A stretch of 64,000 nucleotides of DNA from Manis javanica (Eukaryota > Chordata > Mammalia > Pholidota > Manidae), in NCBI RefSeq assembly GCF_040802235.1, contig NC_133174.1, positions 82,234,647 through 82,298,646 of the forward strand, given 5' to 3'. A program made the translations under genes and the position numbers. The notes under the pieces are model-generated. The model did not search any database. It was given only the letters and a program-made list of their open reading frames with translations, and was not told the DNA's origin. Positions 13,960-24,240 of this stretch are shown here, in pieces. Position 1 is the first letter of the stretch. Each line of letters opens with the position of its first letter.

Positions 13960-14560
13960 TAAGATGCCCTTGGACAACCACAGTCTTCTGCTGTGCTCAT
14001 CGTATTTATTTCAATTTTAATTCCCACTGCTACCACTCTGGGCCAGGTCATTCATGGAATGACCTAAAAAATTATCTTCCTGAAGCTAAATTTCCCATCT
14101 TATAATTTGTTCATTCAACAAATATTCATTGAGGACTTACTAGGTGCCAGACATTATAGATAACGGTGATAAAGAAAAGAGAAATTGACTCTTGTTCTCA
14201 TGGAGTTTATAGCCTGTGCATAATTAAAAACCAAAAATGGCTCCCTTTGTTTTTGAGACAATTTCAAATTCTACAGCTTCTATTTAATTGTATTCAAAAT
14301 ATGGACCCAAACTATTTTTACATATCTGACTCATATTTTACATATATGTCTCCACACTATTGGACACAAACTCTCTAATATAGTCTGGGACATCTCCGCA
14401 TTATCCTTCAAGTATGAAATATTCATTCCAAAGTCTGCACCATTTCTCGAGGTGTTTCCTCGATGTGAGTTTTCCTCACTGGCTTTTCCTTGATTTCAAA
14501 GCACTTTTCATCACCCCTTTTTTTAGTAATAGATTAGTTATTTGCCCTGCCATAAAAATT
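13960..14560 (-). repeat. Ancient dispersed repeat with L2 inside
   Basis: Pyrimidine-rich text such as 'ttcctcactggcttttcctt' and 'aagcacttttcatcacc' resembles the very old repeat also seen at 44880-45700 and 54620-55075. It seems split by an L2 3' piece near 14100-14215. Family uncertain (I considered L1M, HAL1 and L2); strand assigned from pyrimidine bias only. Confidence 0.3.
14100..14215 (+). repeat. L2 LINE 3' fragment
   Basis: 'ttcattcaacaaatattcat', 'gaggacttactaggtgccag' and 'ttctcatggagtttatagcc' are the classical order of an L2 3' region in sense orientation. Confidence 0.65.
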
Positions 14561-15054
14561 TCCCTAGTTCTTTCAGCTAATGTCTTTCTTCTATGAACTG
14601 ATCAGAACTTAGAATTTATACTAGTGTTTCCAAATCTCAGCTGTCTGGGGCATCAAGGAACATGGAAAGTATACCATAGCATACTTAAAACCAAATTATG
14701 ACTCTAGTTTTTACATTGCAAGATCTATTCATGGTTATTCATTTTAATAATGATTATATATATACATTACATATAATAATATATTAATATACATTACTTT
14801 TATGTAGCCAACATTTCTTTTAAGATAGAATAAAATGGCATTACAAAAGAAAAAATGAATCCATTTTCTCTTATCAGACCTTTTTTTAAAACAAATAATA
14901 ATATGAAATATCAGGTGTTAAAGCAGAGCTCAAACGTGGCCCACAGGATTTATTGCCTCCTGATATGTACACTCTGCACAATTCCTCAGACTGTAAGTGT
15001 AATGAATTTTACTCCCATGATTGTATCATATGGCACATTAAAATAGAGAGATTA
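14561..15054. other. AT-rich non-coding DNA
   Basis: Contains an AT-only patch near 14752-14800. No gene or named repeat. Confidence 0.45.
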
Positions 15055-15660
15055 TCAAGGTGCGCCTGATTTAATCACATGAGCCCTTTAAAACCAGAGG
15101 AAGAAGTGACAGAAATTTGAAACTTGAGAAGTTTCAACATGCTGTTGCTGGAGGGGATGAATCTGACAAGGAATATGAGTAGCCTATTTACTGACAACTA
15201 CCTACAATGGACAGCCAGCAAAGAAAACAGGGACCTCAGTCTGCAACTACAAAGAATTGCAAGCTGCTAACAATGTAGAAGAACATACTGAATGAGTTAA
15301 AAGCACATGTATCCCTAGAGCCTCTAAATTAAGATGAAGTCATACTGGATGAGGATGGACCCTTAATCCAAAATAACTGGTATCCTAGTGAGAAATGACA
15401 GTGTCAGAAACAAGACGGTCATAGAATGACGGAGGCAGAGATTAGATTTAAGCAACCACATGCCAAGGAACACTGGGGCTACCAGTAGCTAGAATAGGCA
15501 AGGAAGGATCCCCGTTTGCAGGCTCTGGAGGGAGCAAGGCCCTGCCGGCACATTAGTTTTAGACTTCTAGGTTCCATAATTGGGTTGTGTTATGTGCTAT
15601 TGTTTTAAGCCTTCCAGTGTGTGGTACTTGGTTACAGGAGCCCTGGGAAACAAATACAGA
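15055..15660 (+). repeat. MaLR LTR pieces (5' side of provirus)
   Basis: Two MaLR-like LTR segments. 15055-15300 carries 'ttaatcacatgagcccttta' and the 'cccagcaaagaaaacaggg'-type block. 15320-15660 carries 'ggtatcctagtgagaaatga', 'gccaaggaacactggggcta', 'gtgtgtggtacttggttaca' and ends 'gaaacaaatacag'. The second is followed directly by MaLR internal sequence ('ttttggtactggttagtggg'), as expected for a 5' LTR. The first segment may be another subfamily or an older insertion. Confidence 0.6.
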
Positions 15661-15981
15661 TTTTGGTACTGGTTAGTGGGGAGTTGCTATAACAAACACC
15701 TAAAAATGTGGAGGTGGCTTTGAAATTAACAATGGGTAGAAGTTGGAAGAATTTTGAAGCATTTGATAGAAAATCCTTAATTGTTGGTAGAAATATGGAC
15801 ATTACCAGCAATTCTGGCAAGAGATCAGAGAGCTGTAGGGAAAGCATCTAATGCCACAGGGAATTGTATATATATATAAACAAAGTATATTTTTTATCCA
15901 TATAAAATATATACATAAAGTTTAATATATACATATAATATTATACATATATAATCATGGTGCTGGAAAAATGAATGTTAG
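15661..15981 (+). mobile_element. MaLR internal region, part 1
   Basis: 'tgctataacaaacacctaaa', 'ggaggtggctttgaaattaa', 'agaaatatggacattaccag' and 'gcaattctggcaagagatca' follow the start of MaLR (MST/THE/MLT-int type) internal sequence. These nonautonomous ERVL-related elements have no pol or env. The text continues after L1-A at 22188, so this is one element split by a later insertion. Confidence 0.7.
15866..15956. repeat. AT-rich low-complexity patch
   Basis: About 90 bases of TATA/ATAT repeats inside the MaLR internal sequence, just upstream of L1-A. It is probably microsatellite growth in the old element. Confidence 0.75.
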
Positions 15982-16278
15982 AAGTACTTCTGTTGGATTC
16001 AAGATGGCAGCATGAGAGGTGAGATGGAGAACTCCTCCCAAAACCACAAATAGTATGAAAATATAGTTAATTAATTCAACTAATCCGAAAACAGCAACAA
16101 GAAAGAAGGCTGCACCAGACTGCATACAGACCTCATGAACAGAGCAGAACTCACAAAACAGGATAACGTATGAAAGCCTTAATCTGGTGGGACACAAGCC
16201 TATCCCCCACCCCAGCTCACTGGCGGGAGGAAGAGAAATGGAGCAGGGAGTGGGTGGAAGCTTGGAACTGCTGAACAC
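15955..16278 (-). other. Antisense ORF in L1-A 5' UTR (ORF0-like position)
   Basis: An open frame of 107 codons runs antisense to the L1, starts inside the 5' UTR and reads through the L1 end into the flank. Residues about 56-90 are hydrophobic, including 'FFLVAVFGLVELINYIFILF', then 'SHAAIL'. The same pattern is seen antisense in L1-B and L1-E. Primate L1 has an antisense ORF0 at this position, but I cannot claim homology: T-rich antisense of an A-rich strand gives hydrophobic codons anyway. Confidence 0.35.
15982..15994. repeat. L1-A target-site duplication, left copy
   Basis: The 13-mer 'aagtacttctgtt' here recurs exactly at 22175-22187, directly after the L1-A A-tail. This fixes both ends of L1-A and marks target-primed reverse transcription. 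Confidence 0.92.
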
Positions 16279-16949
16279 CTGGCCCTAGAGATCTGCTTTG
16301 CAAGCAGAAACCTACATTGTGTGGTGCTCTGGAAGTTGGGGAGCTGGGACAGGTGGAGTGCTTGAGAGACTGAGATTCTGGCCATTTGTGGAGGACGGGA
16401 TCCACATCTGACCATCTGTCAAAGGAAAGGCAATTGGTCTGAGAAACTTCCTAATTCCTAACAGCGAGAAGGCTGCTGAAGGGGCAGGGTTTGCACAGAG
16501 ATTGCTGCACTGGAGAAGAAAGAACCAGACAAGGTTGTCTGGGTGCAGTCGGCCCAGCTGGTTGGGAACTTTGAGGAGCTTCAGGTGCTCCATCCCCCTG
16601 GCTACCTACTCAGCTCTGAGGGCCCCCACTGTGACACACAGCCTGCTGGGCCTGCCTCTTGGTCTGCTGGCAACAGTTCGCAAACTGGCAGTCACTGTGC
16701 AGGTGCCAGGCCAGCCAGAGGGAGGCGCACCTACAACAACCACAAATGCAAAGCACAGAGGGTTACACCTGTGTGCTCAGCCCACTGGCTCTGACACTGG
16801 AGACAGGCACTACAGACAGGAATCAGGAAACAGATCTTTCCTCTACCCAGGCACCAGCTCTGCTCCCCTACAACCCCCAACCTCACTCTAGGGGCTGAGA
16901 AGCTACAGAGACTGGAGCTTCTGTGCACTAGTGGGCAACACACAGAAAT
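15995..16949 (+). promoter_or_regulatory. L1-A 5' UTR, decayed YY1 site
   Basis: L1 5' UTRs hold an internal promoter. The start reads 'caagatggcagca' (16000-16012), where the younger copies L1-B and L1-E keep 'atggcggc', the YY1 core. The GGCGGC to GGCAGC change would weaken that site. CpGs are few, as in an aged copy. A 129-codon sense frame at 16502-16891 is unlike anything in L1-B and I take it as chance. Confidence 0.6.
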
Positions 16950-17816
16950 ATGAAATGTCAAAAGAACATGGTTCAGACCAAAATATGACAAACCCCAGAA
17001 AAAGGCCCAAATGAAACTAAACTCACCATTCTTGAAAGAGAGTTCAAAATAAAAATTATAAACATGCTTATGGAGGTACAGAAAAATATTCAAGAACTCA
17101 GGAACGAATTTAAGACAGATATTCAAACATTAAGAAATTCCATACCTGAAATGACATATACAATGGAGGGATTTAAAAGCATATTAGATGTAGTAGAAGA
17201 AATGGCAAATAGAATAGAAATTAGAGAAGAGGAATACAAAGAAGCTGAGGCACAGAGAGTAAAAAGAATCTCTAAGAATGAAACACCATTGAGAGAACTG
17301 TGTGACCAACCCAAACAAAACAATATTCGCATTATAGGGGTACCAGAAGAAGAAAAGAGAGAAAAAGGGATAGAAAGTGTCATTGAGGAGGTAATTGCTG
17401 AAAACTTCCCCAATCGGGGGAAGGAGATAATCTCTCAAGCCATGGAGGTACATAGATCTCCCAACACAAGGGAAACAAGGAAGACAACATCAAGACATAT
17501 AATAATTAAAATGGCAAAGATGAAGGATAAAGACAGACTTTTAAAAGTAGCTAGAGAGAGAAAAAAGATCACATACAAAGAAAAATCCATCAGGCTATCA
17601 TCAGATTTCTCAAGAGAAACCTTACATGCCAGAAGAGAGTGGCATGATATATTTAATGCGATGAAGCAGAAGGGCCTAAAACCAAGAATACTCTACCCAG
17701 CAAGGTTATCATTTCAATTTGAAGGACAGGTTAAACAATTTTCAGATAAGCAAAAGCTGAGAGAATTGACCTCCCCAAAACCACCTCTACAGTGCATTTT
17801 GGAGGGACTCTTATAG
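16950..17816 (+). pseudogene. L1 ORF1 (RNA-binding ORF1p), broken start
   Basis: ORF1p is the trimeric RNA-binding protein that coats L1 RNA. The expected ATG (16950), placed by alignment to L1-D, runs only 12 codons to a TGA at 16986-16988. From the internal Met at 17064 the frame is open for 250 codons. It has a coiled coil (roughly residues 1-70), an RRM-like part with 'NNIRIIGVPEEEKREKGIES', and the C-terminal domain with 'ARREWHDIFNAMKQKGLKPR' and 'LYPARLSF', ending at TAG. The C-terminal two thirds looks close to intact; the N-terminus is lost by a stop or a one-base shift. Confidence 0.9.
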
Positions 17817-18020
17817 ATGGAAGTATTCCAAAGGCTAAATAGATGTCACCCAAGGGATAGAAAAATAGAATATAATATGATTCATAACGTAAAATGAAAG
17901 GAGGAGGAAGAAAAAGGAGGGATAAAAAAGAAACTTTAGGTTGTGTTTATCATACAATATTAAGTGAGTTAAATTAGAATGTTGTATAGTAAAGGAATTA
18001 CCCTTAAACCTTTGGTAACC

Positions 18021-21000
18021 ACGAATCTAAGGCTTGCAATGGACATAAATACATACCTACAGATAATCACCATAAATGTAGATGGTCTGAATGCACCAAT
18101 AAAAAGATAGAGCTACTGAATGGATAAAAATACAAGACCTGTCTATGAGATGCCTACAAGAGAGTCACTTCAAACCCAAAGATATACACAGACTGAAAGT
18201 TAAGGGATGGAAAAAGATATTTCATGCAACTAATAGTGAGAAAAAAGCAGGAGTTCCAGTATTTGTACCAGATGAAACAGTCTTCAAAACAAAGAAAGAA
18301 ACAAGACAAAAAGAAGGACATTACATAATGATAAAAGGGTCAGGCCAACAAGAGGATATAACTATTATAAATATCTATGCACCCAACACAGGATCATCAC
18401 CTACATATGTGAAACAAATACTAACAGAATTAAAGGGGGAAATAGAATGCAATGCATTCATTTTAGGAGACTTCAACACACCACTCACTCCAAAGGACAG
18501 ATAAATAAAGAGACAGAGGCACTGAATAACATATTAGGACAGATGGAACTAATGGACATCTACAGACCACTCCATCCAAAAGCAACAGGATACACATTCT
18601 TTTCTTTTCAAGTGCACATGGAACATTTTAAAGAATTGGTCATATACTAGGCCACAAAAAGAACCTCAGTAAATTCAAAAAGATTGAAATTGTACCAACC
18701 AGCTTCTCAGATCACAAAGGTATGAAACTAGAAATAAATTACACAAAGAAAATGAAAAAGCCCACAAACACATGGAGGCTTAATAACATGCTCCTAAATA
18801 ATCAATGCATCAGTGACCAAACAAAAACAGAGATCAAGCAATATATGGAGAAAACTGATAACAATAACTCAACAACACAAAACCTGTGGGATGCAGCGAA
18901 GGCCGTGCTAAGAGGGAAATATATTGTAATACAGGCTTACCTCAGGAAGGAAGAACAATCCAAAATGAACAGTCTAAACTCACAATAAAGGAAACTAGAA
19001 AAGGAAGAACAAATGAGGACCAAAGTCAGTAGAAGGAGGGACGTAAAAAATATTCAAGCAGATATAAATAAAATTGAGAAGAATAAAACAATAGAAAGAA
19101 TCAATGAAAGCAAGAGCTGGTTCTTCAAGAAAATAAACAAAATAAATAAACCCTTAGCCAGACGTATCAAGAAAAAAAGAGTCTGCACTCATAAACAGAA
19201 TCAGAAATGAGAAAGGAAAAATCACTACAGACACCACAGAAATACAAAGAATTATGAGAGAATACTATGAAAAATTATATGATAACAACCTGGATAACCT
19301 AGAAGAAATGGACAACTTTCTAGAAAAATACAACCTTCCAAAGCGGACCTAGGAAGAAACAGAAAATCTGAATACACCAATTACCAGCAAAGAAATTGAA
19401 CTGGTAATCAGAAAACTACCTAAGAACAAAATCATGGACCAGACGGTTTCACTGCTGAATGTTATCAAACATTTAGTGAAGACCTAATACCCATCCTTGT
19501 TAAAGTTTTCTAAAAATTAGGAGACGAGGGAATACTCCCAAATTCATTCTACGAGGCCAACATCACTCTAATACCAAAACCAGGGAAAGACACCACAATA
19601 AAAAAATTACAGACCAATATCGCTGAATGAACATAGGTGCAAAAATACTCAACAAAATATTAGCAGACCAAATTCAAAAATACATGAAAAAGATGATCCA
19701 TCATGATCAAGTGGGATTCATCACAGGGACGCAAGGATGGTACAACATTCGAAAATCCATCATCATCATCCACCACATCAACAAAAAGGACAAAAACCAC
19801 ATGATGATTTCCATAGATGCTGAAAAAGCTTTTGACAGAATTCAACATCCATTCATGATAAAAACTCTCAACAAAAAGGGTATAGAGGAAAGGTACCTCA
19901 ACATAATAAAGGCCATATGTGACAAACACACAGCCAACATTATACTTAACAGCAAGAAGCTGAAAGCTTTTCACCAAAGATTGGTAACAAGACAAGGATG
20001 CCCACTCTCACCACTTCTATTCAACATAGTTCTGGAGATCCTAGCCATGACAATCAGACAACACAAAGAAATAAAAGGCATCCAGATAGGCAAGGAAGAA
20101 ATCAAACTGTCCCTGATTGCAGATGAAATGATATCGTACATGAAAATCCCTAAAGAATCCACTCTAAAACTACTAGATCTAATATTTGAATTCAGCAAAG
20201 TTGCGAGATAGAAAATTAATACACAGAAATGTTGCCTTCCAATACACTAAGGATGAACAAGCAGAAAGAGAAATTAGGAAAACAATTCCATTCACAATTG
20301 CATCAAAAACAATAAAATAATGGAATAAACCTAACCAATGAAGTGAAAGACCTATACCCTGAAAACTACAACATACTTTTAAGAGAAATTAAAGAGAAGA
20401 CTAACAAATGGAAACTCATCCCATGTTCTTGGCTAGGAAGAATTAATATTGTCAAAATGGCCATCCTGCCTAAATCAATCTACAGATTCAATGTAATCCC
20501 TATCAAAATACCTTCAGCATTCTTCAATGAACTAGAGCAAATAGTTCTAAAATTCATATGGAACAACAAAAGACCCCAAATAGCCAAAGCAATCCTGAGA
20601 AGGAAGAATAAAATGGGGGAAATTATGCTCCCCAACTTCTAGCTCTACTACAAAGCCACAGTAATCAAGACAATTTGGTACTGGCACAAGAACAGACCCA
20701 TAGACCAGTGGAACAGAATAAATAACCCAGATATAAACCCAACCATATATGGTCAATTGATATATGATAAAGGAGCTTTGGATATACATTGGGGAAATGA
20801 CAGCCTCTTCAACAGCTGGTGTTGGCAAAACTAGAGTTACATGTAAGACAATGAAACTGGGTTATTGCCTAACCCCATACACAAAAGTAAACTCAAAATG
20901 GATCAAAGACCAGAATGTAACTCATGAAATCATAAAACTCTTAGAAAAAAATATAGGCAAAAATCTCTTGACATAAACATTAGCAACTTCTTCATGAACA

Positions 21001-21836
21001 TATCTCCCTGGGCAAGAGAAACAAAAGCAAAAATGAACACGTGGGACTATATCAAACTAAAAAGCTTCTGTACAGCAAAGGATACCATCAGTAGAACAAA
21101 ATGACATCCTACAGTATGGAAGAATATATTCATAAATGAAATATCCAATAAAGGGTTGACATCCAAATTATATAAAGAGCTCATGCACCTCAACAAACAA
21201 AAAGCAAATAAGCCAATTAAAAAATGGTCAGAGGAGCTGAACAGACACTTCTCCAAAGAAGAAATTCAGATGACCAACAGGCACATGAAAAGATGCTCCA
21301 CATCGCTATCAGAGAAATGCAAATTGAAACCACAATGAGATATCACCTCACACCAGTAAGGATCGCCACCATCCAAAAGACAAACAACAACACATGTTGG
21401 CGAGGTTGTGGAAAAAGGGGAATCCTCCTACACTGCCGGTGGGAATGTAAATTAGTTCAACCATTGTGGAAAGCAGTATGGAGGTTCCTCAAAAATCTCA
21501 AAATAGATGTACCATTTGACCCAGGAATTCCACTTCTAGGAATTTATCCTAAAAATGCAGCAGCCCAGTTTGAAAAAAGACATATGTACCCCTACGTTTA
21601 TTGCAGCACTATTTACAATAGCCAATAAATGGAAGCAACCTAAGTGTCCATCAGTAGATGAATGGACAAAGAAGATGTGGTACATATACACAATGGAATA
21701 CTACTCAGCCATAAGAAGAAAACAAATCCTACCATTTGTAACAACATGGATGGAGCTAGAGGGTATTATGCTCAGTGAAATAAGCCAGGCAGAGAAAGAC
21801 ATGTATTATATGATTTCACTCATTTGTGGAATATAA
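18021..21836 (+). pseudogene. L1 ORF2 (endonuclease-reverse transcriptase), degraded
   Basis: ORF2p nicks target DNA with an APE-type endonuclease and copies L1 RNA. The start codon position reads ACG and a TAG closes the frame at 18108-18110. Later pieces in different frames are EN (18145-18504; motifs 'LQESHF' and 'ILGDFNTPLT'), a linker (18722-19210), RT (19627-20211; '[10 protein letters not shown]', '[14 protein letters not shown]', '[13 protein letters not shown]'), thumb and linker (20343-20642), and the C-terminal Cys region to 'MISLICGI'. The catalytic (F/Y)ADD box reads IADE at 20116-20127, so the second catalytic Asp is now Glu. There are at least seven frame breaks. Confidence 0.93.
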
Positions 21837-22174
21837 GAACAAAGAAAAAACTGAAGGAGCAAAACATCAGCAGACTCACAAAACCCAAGAATGGACTACC
21901 AGTTACCAAAGAGAAAGGGACTTGGGAGGATGGGTTGGAAGGGAGGGATAAGGGGGAAAAAGAGGCATTATGATTAGCACACATAATGTAGTGGGGGCGG
22001 GGGGTGGGATGCAAAAAAGGCAGTATAACAGAGAAAACAAGTAATGATTCTATAGCATCTTACTATGCTGATGGACAGTGACTGTAATGGCGTATGCGGG
22101 GGGGTCTTTATAATAGGGGGACTCTAGTAACCATAATGTTTTTCAAGTAACTGTACATTAACGATATCAAAAAA
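21837..22174 (+). other. L1-A 3' UTR with G-rich tract and A tail
   Basis: The 3' UTR carries 'aactgaaggagcaaaacatc', a purine-rich block (21925-21965) and a G tract at 21992-22008 ('tgggggcggggggtggga'), which could form a G-quadruplex. It ends 'caagtaactgtacattaacg' then As. G-rich tracts are a known feature of mammalian L1 3' UTRs. Confidence 0.8.
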
Positions 22175-22187
22175 AAGTACTTCTGTT
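22175..22187. repeat. L1-A target-site duplication, right copy
   Basis: Exact copy of 15982-15994, joined to the A tail; a few bases of placement ambiguity come from the shared As. Confidence 0.92.
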
Positions 22188-23040
22188 TGAGGTCTCAGAT
22201 GGAAATAAGGAATCTGTTATTGGACGCTGGAGAAGAGGTGATCCTTATTATAAAGTGGCAGAGAACTTGTCTGAATTATGTTCTTCTGTTGGGTGGTAAT
22301 TAGAACTTGTATGCAATGAACTCTGATAATTAGCAAAAAACGAACAAAGTGTGTGAAGTGCAACCTAGTTTCTCCTTGCTACTTATAGGGAAATATGAGA
22401 GGAAAGAAATAAATCAAGGAAGGAATTACTTAGCAGAAAGGAACCAGCACTTGATGATTTGGAAAGTTACCAGCCCAGCCAGATAGTGTGCTCTGGTAAG
22501 AGAACCAAGATTGTGACTGGACAAACATTTGCAAAGAAGTTTAGGCATTTAACTTAGGGGACTTATGGATCCAATAACCCACAGCAGCCAACAGCCAGGA
22601 ATAGAGAGATGGGGTTTTCAAGGAAGGATCTGTGGAGAACTTTGTGCTTAGTGGGGTGGATCCCCTTGATATCCATGAAAGACAAGTTTTTGAGAATTTT
22701 ATCCTAGGAGAAAAATTGCCAGATTGAACTGAAATGGACAGAGACAGGATGAAATGAAGAAGAGTGGCTCCAAGTGCAGAGCCATGAATGCAGAAGCTGG
22801 GACTGATGGAACCTCATTGGGCCAAGAGGGTGGGACTTCCACCACAGCAGGCTCAGAGGACTGAGCATCAAGTCATGGATAATATTTCTCAGGAATCAAA
22901 ATCTAATGGAATTTGCCCTTTTAGGTTTTGGACTTGCTTGAAACTCTTTGTTTCTTCATTCTAATTTCTCCCTTGGGAATGGAGATATCTATTCTATGCC
23001 TATCCTACCATCTTTTACCCATATCACCCTTTGAAATCTA
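22188..23040 (+). mobile_element. MaLR internal region, part 2
   Basis: Resumes the element interrupted at 15981. 'gagaagaggtgatccttatt', 'ataaagtggcagagaacttg', 'gaattatgttcttctgttgg', 'tttctccttgctacttatag' and 'accagcacttgatgatttgg' occur in MaLR internal order. The end near 23040 is approximate ('tgggaatggagatatctatt' is still MaLR-like). I could not define a 3' LTR beyond it. Confidence 0.7.
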
Positions 23041-23600
23041 CAGAAGTTCCATGATTACATTGTCTTGAAGGACAGGAAGCAACATAATAATGTAATCTAT
23101 TGCCATTTTACATTTAATAAAATAAGACAGTGTTATGGGATCATTTCTTTCATTAGCTAAGTACAGGTTTACAAATCTTTGTTTCTGAGGTAAGTATAGT
23201 GAAAATGTTGAGATGTTATATATTAGTTTATGTTGCCTTTAACATTTCATTTCTTATTACTGCTGACACATAGGACGTAATTTTTAGCTGTCAGTGTATA
23301 TTATAATTCTGCCTCACATTTTTAAAATTCAAGATTCAATTTTATCCATGAACAAACTGACTTTAAGCAAAAATGAAGATGTAATTTATTAACTGTTCAA
23401 TGTCTTTCAAAAATTATATATGAAACAGCTCTTAAAATCACTCCAAAATAATTTTAGATGCCAATTGAAATATTTTGAAATTAGGTTTTAATTCATTCAT
23501 TTTTTGGTGGAACTATATATTGAGGAGTAAAAACTTTTTAATTTGAGACCTTTACAAAGTTGTCCCTTATTCTGAATTGCCATACAACTTTGCTCAGTAT
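23041..23600. other. AT-rich non-coding DNA
   Basis: Nothing recognised between the end of the MaLR internal region and the microsatellite. Confidence 0.4.
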
Positions 23601-23665
23601 AGATGATAGGTAAATGATAGACAGATGATACAGATAGATGATAGATAGATAGATAGATAGATACA

Positions 23666-23699
<34 letters not shown>

Positions 23700-23706
23700 C
23701 ATAGAT

Positions 23707-23766
<60 letters not shown>
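23601..23766. repeat. Compound GATA/CATA microsatellite
   Basis: Two long GATA blocks (23636-23662 and 23701-23766) flank a CATA block (23662-23692), with degenerate GATGATA upstream. Frames on the minus strand that spell repeated Tyr-Leu-Ser-Ile or Met-Tyr-Val-Cys are read-outs of this repeat, not genes. The locus is likely length-polymorphic. Confidence 0.97.
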
Positions 23767-23768
<2 letters not shown>

Positions 23769-24084
23769 GTACAGGTAGAGACTCATTTAGAAACTTTGCT
23801 AAAGAAATTAATTTTCCTCTGGAAGCAACAGGGAAAGCATCAAAGGGAAGTACTCTGTCATTAATACAACTAGTGACAAAATAATCTACATATCTTGATA
23901 ACTAAACACTTGCGTTCTCCATTAGTCAGCTATTATATACCATAATACTAGGAAAATAATCAGACCTCTTAGTTCTTCAAGAGATTTGGTATGTTGAGGA
24001 AGGAAGGCAAGAAGTTGGAAGGAAAACAGTAATATGTGAAAGAATTCCTAATTTCGGCCAGCCATTAAGTCAGCCATACATATA
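23767..24084. other. Non-coding DNA, nothing recognised
   Basis: No frame or repeat family seen. Confidence 0.4.
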
Positions 24085-24240
24085 TGCATTGCATTATGTG
24101 ATCTTCATAATAATAAATTTTATGAGGTAAATGTTATTAATCATCATCTTTGACCCAAAAAATAATTACCCTGCTCCTGATTGCTCAACTGATATGAAGC
24201 AGAGCTAGTAATTAAACCCTTGTCTGCATGCCACAAAAGT
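24085..24240 (+). repeat. MIR SINE fragment
   Basis: 'tgtgatcttcataataataa', 'tatgaggtaaatgttattaa' and 'gcagagctagtaattaaacc' follow the 3' two thirds of MIR. Diverged. Confidence 0.55.

Larger units (their letters stand above)
15995..22174 (+). mobile_element. L1: LINE-1 copy A, full length, inactive
   Basis: A 6180-bp LINE-1 with 5' UTR (15995-16949), ORF1 (to 17816), a spacer, ORF2 (18021-21836), 3' UTR and short A tail. An exact 13-bp duplication flanks it and it sits inside a MaLR provirus. The 5' end 'ggattcaagatggcagcatg' matches L1-D at 60121, so A and D share one 5' UTR type, distinct from L1-B and L1-E. Both ORFs are broken, so it is a dead copy. The tail is only about six to eight As. 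Confidence 0.96.

Noticed and set aside
16312-17126. Several 80-131-codon frames on both strands in the L1-A 5' UTR and ORF1 start
   Set aside because: They overlap each other in different frames in GC-richer DNA, have no counterpart in L1-D, and are taken as shadows.
15995-22174. L1-A as an active element
   Set aside because: ORF1 start broken, ORF2 start changed to ACG with an early stop, many frame breaks and a changed RT catalytic box.
23497-23786. Two minus-strand frames with repeating Tyr-Leu-Ser-Ile residues
   Set aside because: Direct read-out of the GATA/CATA microsatellite.
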